Shown here piece by piece: positions 6,226-10,665 of a stretch of 10,665 nucleotides of DNA. How positions within the stretch are numbered: the first letter of the stretch is position 1; every line of letters starts with the position of its first letter. Below the pieces are notes generated by a model. That model was not told the DNA's origin, searched no databases, and saw only the letters and a list, made by a program, of their open reading frames with translations. The stretch lies in contig JASIBJ010000437.1 in NCBI GenBank assembly GCA_030045215.1, positions 1 through 10,665 on the forward strand. The letters are read 5' to 3'. This stretch comes from Streptosporangiaceae bacterium. Its GTDB lineage: Bacteria; Actinomycetota; Actinomycetes; Streptosporangiales; Streptosporangiaceae. The translations under genes were made by a program, and so were the position numbers.

Positions 6226-7032
6226 CTACCTCCGGTGACTCACTGCCCACGCCGCGACCAGCCCGGCGATGATCGCCCACGCGAGGACGACCGCGTAGCC
6301 GCGCACCACGCCGGTGGTCATGCCACTGACGAGCGCAGAGCGCACGATCCCTGCCATCTGTCCAAACGGCAGCCAGAGGTTGAGCTGCGCCAGCCACGCC
6401 GGAAGTTGCCGCGCGGGAAACATGACCGGGCTGAAGCCGAAGATGACGAAGATCAGGGACACTGACACGAGGCGGGCGATCATGGGCGCCGGGACGGCGT
6501 GCGCGATGGCGTACCCGACGAGCATCCCGGTCAGGCTGGTCAGCAGGATCGCCGGGACTATCTCCGGCGTGACGGTGAAATGTATGTGGTATCGCAGGAC
6601 CGCAGTCGCGAGTGAGATGGCCACGGCCGGAAGCGAGAGAATGAGCGTGACCGTGAACCACGCCAGCGCCGTTGCGCTGCGCGGAACCGGCATGGCCTGA
6701 AGGAACTCGTAGCTCCCGGTCTCGCGCTGATTCGCCACGACCTGCGGCTCGAAGATCAGCCCAGCGGTCACGAGATTCACCACCGGGACGCCGGTCGATA
6801 TGAACACTGCGGACGCTTTCGGGATGTGGCTGAAGAACAAGCCGATACCCAGCACGAATCCGGCGCCCTGGAGTATCAGGACCGCTGCAAGCACCGGGAG
6901 CTGCAACCGGAGATCCGCCAAATCCCACACCAGAGTTCGCCGGTATCCGCGTAGCCAATGCTCTGGCCCGCTGCCGACCGTGGGCAGGCGGGGCCCGGCT
7001 CGGTCAGGGACGAACGACTCGGCGCCGGACAT
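6226..7032 (-). CDS. ABC-2 type transporter permease (first paralogue)
   Basis: This is a 268-residue permease with about six membrane helices: TM1 near 46-66 (LQGAGFVLGIGLF), TM2 near 75-98, TM3 near 121-147, TM4 near 158-180, TM5 near 185-205 and TM6 near 243-264. The segment MPVPRSA (114-120) and the block FSPVMFPARQLPAWLA (200-215) sit at the same residue numbers in the second permease, so the pair arose by duplication. The stop of the ATPase gene is followed by one base and then this ATG, showing tight coupling; no strong ribosome-binding site is visible. The role is a half-channel of an ABC-2 exporter for a drug, lipid or other hydrophobic compound. Substrate cannot be inferred from the sequence. 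Confidence 0.88.
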   Translation of the reverse strand: MSGAESFVPDRAGPRLPTVGSGPEHWLRGYRRTLVWDLADLRLQLPVLAAVLILQGAGFVLGIGLFFSHIPKASAVFISTGVPVVNLVTAGLIFEPQVVANQRETGSYEFLQAMPVPRSATALAWFTVTLILSLPAVAISLATAVLRYHIHFTVTPEIVPAILLTSLTGMLVGYAIAHAVPAPMIARLVSVSLIFVIFGFSPVMFPARQLPAWLAQLNLWLPFGQMAGIVRSALVSGMTTGVVRGYAVVLAWAIIAGLVAAWAVSHRR

Positions 7033-7033
7033 C

Positions 7034-8032
7034 TCAGCTCATGCCATCGTCGTTAACTGACCCGTGCCCAGTCAGTTCGATATACGCGTCCTCAAGCGAG
7101 GTGGCACTGAGCGAGTACTCCTCCGCCGCTCCGTTCGTGACCATCCGCTGCGCCCAGTGCACTGCTGCTGAGGCATCTGCCTCGTCGATGACGACGACGA
7201 GGTTATGGCCGACCAGGGCCGAGCGGCGCACCAGCCCCGGCAGCTCAGGGCGGAGGCTTCCTGGCGCGAGCATGAGCTGGAGTCGCAGATGGCCGCGGTC
7301 ACCGGCCTTCATCGACGACGGCGTTCCCTCGGCCAGCAGCTGCCCGTTGTCGATGATGGCCAGCCTGTCGACCGATTTCTCGGCCTCGAGCACGTTATGC
7401 GTCACCAGTAGCACCGCCACCCCGAAGCTTCCCAGCTCGCGGATCTGCTGCCAGAGCATTCTGCGGCGCAGCGGGTCCACGTCGTTGGTGGGCTCGTCCA
7501 AGATCACGACGCGGCCCGGGCATACGGTAACCATGGCGAAGCCAACCAGTCTCTTCACCCCGCCGGACAGGCTGATGCCGCGCTTGTTCCGCCATTCACC
7601 GAGGTCAAGCGCATCGATCAGGTTGTCAGCGCGACGCGCCACCGCCGCCGGATCGCCGCCCCGGACCCGGCCGCACAGAACGATTGCCTCCCTGGCACCG
7701 AAGGAGTCAATCGGCACCTGCGCTTGCGGCAAGTACGAGCAGAGCTGTCGTGCCGCGGCGGGATCTTGAACAAGGTCGTCCTGACCCAACATGATCCGGC
7801 CCGACGTCGGCTTCAGCAGTCCGATGACTTGCTTGACCAACGTTGTCTTCCCGGCACCGTTCGGCCCGAGTAACCCGTACACCTCTCCCGGCTCTACGTG
7901 CAGGGAGATCGCATCGTTCGCGCGAATCCCATTGCGGTAGACCTTGGTGAGGCCATCGACGCGAAGCGTCCAGTCTGCCGCGGCCCCAGTGCGAATGTGG
8001 GCGGCCTGGTGATGCAGGTCCGCACTCGCCAT
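7034..8032 (-). CDS. ABC exporter ATP-binding protein (DrrA-like)
   Basis: This is a 332-residue nucleotide-binding subunit. All motifs are intact: Walker A GPNGAGKT (56-63), Q-loop YLPQAQ (100-105, Gln103), signature LSGGVKR (155-161), Walker B RVVILDEP (174-181) with catalytic Glu180, D-loop NDVDPL (183-188) and switch His212 (THNV). The fifth signature residue is Val instead of the usual Gln or Met. Residues from about 245 form a C-terminal extension like that of DrrA-type exporter ATPases (VVVIDEADASAAVHW, then LSATSLEDAYIELTG at 308-322; the LEDAYIELTG ending is typical of this subfamily). It energises export through the two permeases encoded directly downstream. The ATG at 8032 has only a weak GAGAGAAG site upstream; a start a few codons inside is possible. 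Confidence 0.92.
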   Translation of the reverse strand: MASADLHHQAAHIRTGAAADWTLRVDGLTKVYRNGIRANDAISLHVEPGEVYGLLGPNGAGKTTLVKQVIGLLKPTSGRIMLGQDDLVQDPAAARQLCSYLPQAQVPIDSFGAREAIVLCGRVRGGDPAAVARRADNLIDALDLGEWRNKRGISLSGGVKRLVGFAMVTVCPGRVVILDEPTNDVDPLRRRMLWQQIRELGSFGVAVLLVTHNVLEAEKSVDRLAIIDNGQLLAEGTPSSMKAGDRGHLRLQLMLAPGSLRPELPGLVRRSALVGHNLVVVIDEADASAAVHWAQRMVTNGAAEEYSLSATSLEDAYIELTGHGSVNDDGMS

Positions 8033-8262
8033 CGTGAGCTTCTCTCATCGATTTGCCACACCTTGCCCCCAGTGTTCGGGAGCACGGCGCCGACGAGGAG
8101 TGCCGATGGTACTGGCAGCGCGGGACTGAGGTCACCTGCGGCCCTCACAGGGCTTATCGGTTAGAGCGCGGCAATCTGACGGGCCAGGTATCAATACACG
8201 GTGGTGGGTCAGAGCCCGAAGTCAGCACCAAGCAGATGACGGCACAGTCCCAGAACGCTCCA

Positions 8263-8304
8263 GCCCGGGCACGCGACCGCCGCTGCCAGTCCCCGCGTGC
8301 GGGC
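8263..8304. repeat. Long imperfect stem-loop
   Basis: GCCCGGGCACGCG (8263-8275) and CGCGTGCGGGC (8294-8304) pair over 11 bp, with two extra G bases in the left arm and an 18-base loop. It could insulate the ABC operon from read-through of the upstream transpeptidase gene. No U-tract follows on either strand. Confidence 0.45.
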
Positions 8305-8401
8305 CTGCCAGCAATTCGGTCAAACGCCGGCACCCTGGCATGGCCATCGGGAGTTGACGCCACAGAATCGCCTGATCTGTGCGTCTGGACGGCCCACCAA
8401 T

Positions 8402-8432
8402 GCCGGGATGTCTCCGCCTTGAGCGTCCCGGC
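8402..8432 (-). terminator. Possible terminator of the L,D-transpeptidase gene
   Basis: GCCGGGA (8402-8408) and TCCCGGC (8426-8432) form a perfect 7-bp stem around a 17-base loop, starting 28 bases past the minus-strand stop codon. The loop is long and there is no U-tract, so support is modest. Confidence 0.3.
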
Positions 8433-8460
8433 CATGTCCCGGGCCTTGCGGGCTACCCCG

Positions 8461-9282
8461 TCAGTTGGATTCCGGGTAAGGCCGCCCGGTGCCGCGGATG
8501 TAGATGGGTGTCGGGTGTGCCCCGCCGATGCGCAGGTCATTGTGGAACCAAGAGGCTATGTCCATCCACAGCCGCACGCAGCCATGCGAGGCCGAGTACC
8601 ACGGCACGGAGGTCTCCCCGTGGATCGCGTAACTGTCGCCGATGAAGAAGACCGGGTTGTACACGGCCCCGAGCGGCACGGTCATCCAGCCTCGATAGAA
8701 CCACCGCGCGTGATAGTTCCCGTCCGGCGTAATCGCCGGGCCGCAGGTCGCGGAGGGATCCCCCGGACAGGGGTAGTAGTACCTGCCGCCAGTGGAGACG
8801 TGCGCGATCAGGACCGGCTCGTTGTTCCGGTACAGAACCAGGACCTGTATGTTCTGGTTAATTTCGACGCGGTCCGCGCCGCCCTTCGGCACTAGCCGGT
8901 ATGGCTGCTTCGGGTGAACCAGCGCCTTCTCGAACGCAGTCGTGATGGGCTCGGCCGCGTTGCTGGCGGTGACCCGCAGCCCCTGCACCTCACGGAACGC
9001 CCAGGCGGCCTCAAGGGTATCCCGTCCGAACACACCGTCGATCGGCCCAGGGTAGTAATGCAACTGGGCAAGCCGCCGCTGCACGCTCTTGACCGCAGCG
9101 CCCTTCTCACCGAAATACAGTGGCTTGCTCGGCGGCGTATATGTCGCCACCGCCGCCGCAACCGTGCTCCGGCCCACGTTGACCTGCGCTGCGCCGGCCA
9201 TCGCGCCCTGGCCTAATGCCACGGCCCCGGCGCCGGCTATCGCGCCCGCACCGTACAGCATCCGCCAAACTAACTGCCCCAT
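8461..9282 (-). CDS. L,D-transpeptidase (YkuD) with peptidoglycan-binding domain
   Basis: This is a 273-residue exported protein. A hydrophobic Gly/Ala-rich N-terminus (7-32) acts as signal peptide or membrane anchor. Residues 57-101 are a PG_binding_1 domain (FGEKGAAVKSVQRRLAQL, then IDGVFGRDTLEAAWAFR). Residues 138-263 are the YkuD catalytic domain: the substrate strand HVSTGG (161-166), TPDGNY (185-190), IGDSYAIHGE (214-223) with His221, and the active-site motif SASHGCVRLWMDIASW (230-245) with nucleophile Cys235. The enzyme makes 3-3 crosslinks or anchors proteins in peptidoglycan outside the membrane. A segment with Cys172 and Cys180 sits just before TPDGNY and is longer than in typical YkuD domains. 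The ATG is preceded only by a weak GGGTG, and Met8 is an alternative. It shares the wall-binding fold with the protein at the left edge. Confidence 0.92.
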   Translation of the reverse strand: MGQLVWRMLYGAGAIAGAGAVALGQGAMAGAAQVNVGRSTVAAAVATYTPPSKPLYFGEKGAAVKSVQRRLAQLHYYPGPIDGVFGRDTLEAAWAFREVQGLRVTASNAAEPITTAFEKALVHPKQPYRLVPKGGADRVEINQNIQVLVLYRNNEPVLIAHVSTGGRYYYPCPGDPSATCGPAITPDGNYHARWFYRGWMTVPLGAVYNPVFFIGDSYAIHGETSVPWYSASHGCVRLWMDIASWFHNDLRIGGAHPTPIYIRGTGRPYPESN

Positions 9283-9646
9283 GGTTACACCCGCTACCTT
9301 GCCTAGGCCCGCGCAGCCCGCGACCGCGCTCTCGTCACACCAGGCCGAGTCAGCAGCGAGCCACCGCCGCGACCGAGACCGGCATCAAGCCGCGCAACTC
9401 GCCCGCGTGTTCGGTGACTCGCTGTCTCACGCCTCCAGCATGCAGCCCAGGGCGCGTCCTGAAAAGCAGCACATCGTCCGCTTCCCTTCCCGGCTCGCGC
9501 TCACGCGCCGAGTAGGGCGTAGAGCTGGCAGGTCGCGCGGGAGCGGCCGGAAGGCGTACAAGGCGGCGGGGAGGGCGCACGCCGGACCAATCCGTCGGTC
9601 CAAGCAGTCCGAGCGGGGTAAGGCGGGGAACTCGATGCTTCTGACC
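9283..9646. other. 364-bp gap with no recognised gene
   Basis: This stretch lies between the L,D-transpeptidase start and the stop of the 52-residue protein gene. Open frames here give low-complexity Arg/Ala/Ser translations without recognisable domains. A small GGACC/GGTCC hairpin (9584-9601) could end the small gene's transcript. The transpeptidase promoter should lie near 9290-9340, but no clear hexamers are seen. Confidence 0.55.
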
Positions 9647-9805
9647 TCACATTCGGGCCACGCGTCGTGGCATCAGCGCACCGATGAGCCAGAAGAGCGG
9701 AATAAACAAGCCCACGATAAACATGATCCAGTGGCCCTTCCGCAGCGACAGGACACCAAGCGTGACCAGAAGCACGAAGTAGATAATCCCGAGGATCCAT
9801 CCCAT
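9647..9805 (-). CDS. Small two-helix membrane protein (52 aa)
   Basis: This 52-residue protein begins MGWILGIIYFVLLVTLGVLS, has a short polar turn LRKGHW (21-26), and then a second helix IMFIVGLFIPLFWLIGALM (27-45), ending PRRVARM. Two hydrophobic helices separated by a basic-His-Trp turn make a helical hairpin in the membrane; the positively charged turn and tail predict which sides face the cytoplasm. The pattern RKGHW-x-F-x-x-G-x-x-x-P-x-F-W-x-I-G-A resembles small conserved actinobacterial membrane proteins of unknown function. GGGGG (complement, about 9 bases upstream) may serve as ribosome-binding site. Codon use is G/C-rich at third positions like its neighbours. A longer overlapping frame (9501-9800) is a shadow. 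The function is unknown; stress or envelope maintenance would be a guess. Confidence 0.75.
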   Translation of the reverse strand: MGWILGIIYFVLLVTLGVLSLRKGHWIMFIVGLFIPLFWLIGALMPRRVARM

Positions 9806-9857
9806 TTTGTGAGCCCCCGTTAGCCTCGTCGGCGCGGCTTTGGTGCCGGCGCGTGAG

Positions 9858-9873
9858 CGACGCGGCCGCGTCG
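9858..9873. repeat. 16-bp perfect palindrome upstream of the small membrane gene
   Basis: CGACGCGGCCGCGTCG reads the same on both strands. Its centre is about 60 bp upstream of the minus-strand start at 9805, a suitable place for an operator, though GC-rich DNA yields such sites by chance. Confidence 0.55.
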
Positions 9874-9920
9874 GCGAGACACCAGGCTGCGCGCTCTTAG
9901 TACACAGTGCGTTCTGGCGG

Positions 9921-9959
9921 TCAGCCGCACATCACCCGGCAGAGGTGATGTGCGGCTGA
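9921..9959. terminator. Perfect 16-bp stem-loop, possible bidirectional terminator
   Basis: TCAGCCGCACATCACC (9921-9936) and its exact complement (9944-9959) enclose a 7-base loop, CGGCAGA. Stem length and loop size are ideal for an intrinsic terminator; TCGGCTTCATT on the plus side is only mildly T-rich. No gene ends nearby on either strand, so it may be part of an untranslated RNA or a gene lost from this gap. Confidence 0.5.
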
Positions 9960-9972
9960 TCGGCTTCATTAA

Positions 9973-10004
9973 GCTAGCGTCCCGTCACCACGTGACGTGC
10001 TAGC
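9973..10004. repeat. Nested inverted repeat
   Basis: An inner dyad CGTCAC-CAC-GTGACG (9983-9997) is flanked by outer GCTAGC copies (9973-9978 and 9999-10004). The spacing between inner and outer parts differs on the two sides, so a cruciform or two-protein site is more likely than a simple stem. Confidence 0.5.
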
Positions 10005-10031
10005 CGGAGCAAGCGCGTTCCGTCAGCGGTC

Positions 10032-10045
10032 GGTGTCAGGACACC
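10032..10045. repeat. 14-bp dyad
   Basis: GGTGTC and GACACC are separated by AG, a compact perfect dyad typical in size of a dimeric regulator half-site pair. No gene starts immediately next to it. Confidence 0.35.
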
Positions 10046-10271
10046 TGCTAGACGACGAACTGGACTACCTGAAAGACCTGATTCGGTCGAATTGCCGTCC
10101 AAGTGGCTAAGCCTCCGCCGGCCGTCGACTGCATGGTCTTCGGCCCCTACCCCGGCGCGCCTCAGGGCGCCGTCGATGTCTGCATAAAGCAGAACGCGTT
10201 CCCCTCGGCATGGCCAACGGGCTGTCCGCCAGCGAGCGCCGGGACCGGGCGCCGCCGACTCTTACGTCCCG

Positions 10272-10297
10272 CGTGGTGCTCGGCGCCGAGCACCACG
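10272..10297. repeat. 26-bp perfect palindrome
   Basis: CGTGGTGCTCGGC (10272-10284) is followed immediately by its exact reverse complement (10285-10297). With a one-base bulge the pairing extends into flanking CC/GG. It could be a terminator hairpin shielding xthA from upstream transcription, or a DNA-binding site, about 160 bp before the xthA start. Confidence 0.65.
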
Positions 10298-10400
10298 GGC
10301 ACGCTCGCCGCGCTACGCGCCCGTCGCCTGTGGTCGTGGGCGGCGCGTTCGGCATTGCTACCTTGCGCCGAGCTGCGGGAACACCGATCTGGGTCGGCGG

Positions 10401-10419
10401 GCGGATACCGGCCATCCGC
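10401..10419. promoter_or_regulatory. Dyad just upstream of xthA promoter
   Basis: GCGGAT (10401-10406) and ATCCGC (10414-10419) flank a 7-base centre and lie 28 bp before the predicted -10 box, so a bound protein would touch the -35 region. Support is positional only. Confidence 0.3.
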
Positions 10420-10446
10420 TCTCCCCCCATCTGTTCCGCGGTCGGC

Positions 10447-10452
10447 TACTGT
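10447..10452 (+). promoter_or_regulatory. -10 box of a leaderless xthA promoter
   Basis: TACTGT fits the actinobacterial TANNNT -10 consensus. The GTG start follows after 6 bases, so transcription is predicted to begin at the start codon itself. No ribosome-binding site is present upstream, in keeping with a leaderless mRNA. No good -35 box is seen. Confidence 0.5.
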
Positions 10453-10458
10453 GGGCCA

Positions 10459-10665
10459 GTGCGGGTTGCCACCTGGAACGTGAACTCGATCAAGCAGCGG
10501 GTGCCGCGGCTGCTGCCGTGGTTGGATCAGCGCCAGCCCGACGTGGTCTGCCTGCAGGAACTCAAGATCTCCGACGAGGCGTTCACCGATCTGCTCGGCG
10601 CCGACCTTGAAAGTCGCGGCTATGCGGCTGCGGTTCACGGCGAGGCTCGCTGGAACGGCGCCGCG
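10459..10665 (+). CDS. xthA: Exodeoxyribonuclease III, N-terminal part
   Basis: The first 69 residues are visible; the gene runs off the right edge. VRVATWNVNSIKQRVPRLLP matches the start of the exonuclease III / AP endonuclease family, including the metal-site Asn7 in TWNVNS. Glu34 in VVCLQELK (29-36) is the conserved metal-binding glutamate; the usual sequence here is LQETK, with Leu replacing Thr. The final visible residues GYAAAVHGEARWNGAA correspond to the strand and loop ending in WNGVA in homologues. The enzyme nicks DNA at abasic sites and removes 3' blocks during base excision repair in the cytoplasm. The GTG start is chosen because homology begins exactly there and a -10 box sits at leaderless spacing. 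Confidence 0.93.
   Translation, partial: MRVATWNVNSIKQRVPRLLPWLDQRQPDVVCLQELKISDEAFTDLLGADLESRGYAAAVHGEARWNGAA

Larger units (their letters stand above)
8033..8460. other. 428-bp gap between ABC operon and L,D-transpeptidase gene
   Basis: No credible gene is seen; open frames crossing it are antisense shadows or lack recognisable protein features and codon bias. It should hold the promoter of the minus-strand ABC operon, but no convincing -35/-10 pair stands out. Two stem-loops lie within it (8263-8304 and 8402-8432). Confidence 0.6.
9806..10458. other. 653-bp palindrome-rich gap before xthA
   Basis: No recognised gene lies here. It holds at least six inverted repeats: 9858-9873, 9921-9959, 9973-10004, 10032-10045, 10272-10297 and 10401-10419. 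It also holds the promoters of the flanking divergent genes. A 37-codon frame (GTG 9997 to TAA 10110, ending LDYLKDLIRSNCRPSG) looks protein-like but has no ribosome-binding site and may be a gene remnant. Confidence 0.6.

Noticed and set aside
5678..6958. Minus-strand 426-codon frame across both permeases
   Set aside because: Spans the junction of two clear genes in another frame; composition dominated by Arg, Asp, His and Pro.
8154..8540. Minus-strand 128-codon frame between the transpeptidase and the ABC operon
   Set aside because: It begins inside the transpeptidase coding region, has no ribosome-binding site, no domain and no codon bias.
9501..9800. Minus-strand 99-codon frame
   Set aside because: It overlaps the 52-residue membrane protein gene in another frame and lacks its clean helix pattern.
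10103..10483. Plus-strand 126-codon frame before xthA
   Set aside because: It would overlap the secure xthA start, includes the 26-bp palindrome and has no recognisable domain.
1..10665. Mobile element, CRISPR array, tRNA or phage system
   Set aside because: No transposase, integrase, regular direct-repeat array, tRNA-like cloverleaf or defence-gene motif was found on either strand.

Overview
The window looks like chromosomal DNA from a high-GC actinomycete (Actinomycetota). The reasons are the overall GC-richness with strongly G/C-biased third codon positions, GTG starts, purine-rich Shine-Dalgarno sites, a probable leaderless gene with a TANNNT -10 element, and the gene families present. 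The genus cannot be fixed from the sequence. No integrase, transposase, tRNA, rRNA or CRISPR array was found, so there is no sign of a mobile island.

Layout, left to right. (1) 1-467, minus: the 5' part of a peptidoglycan-binding-domain protein that runs off the left edge and lacks a signal peptide. (2) 633-1958, minus, and 2000-2992, plus: a divergent pair of an MFS exporter (MFS_3/EntS-like) and an ArsR-type winged-helix regulator with a DUF5937-like N-terminal part. A 24-bp imperfect palindrome between them is a good operator candidate. (3) 3010-4101, minus: a secreted GH18 chitinase-like hydrolase. Its predicted promoter has a perfect palindrome exactly filling the -35/-10 spacer. (4) 4287-4721, minus, and 4963-5316, plus: divergent small proteins, a SnoaL-like cyclase and a YCII/DGPF protein. 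(5) 8032 down to 5416, minus: a tight three-gene ABC-2 exporter operon, ATPase followed by two collinear paralogous permeases of identical length. (6) 8461-9282, minus: an L,D-transpeptidase with an N-terminal peptidoglycan-binding domain. (7) 9647-9805, minus: a 52-residue two-helix membrane protein. (8) 9806-10458: about 650 bp without a convincing gene but rich in perfect inverted repeats. (9) 10459 to the right edge, plus: the start of exodeoxyribonuclease III.

Functionally this is a mixed accessory/housekeeping stretch with an envelope and export flavour: wall binding and crosslinking (1, 6), polysaccharide hydrolysis (3), two export systems (2, 5) and one base-excision-repair nuclease (9). 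Nothing demonstrates a new multi-gene system. The items most worth a second look are the operator-in-spacer promoter of the GH18 gene, the palindrome cluster upstream of the nuclease gene, the insertion inside the peptidoglycan-binding domain, and the 52-residue membrane protein.
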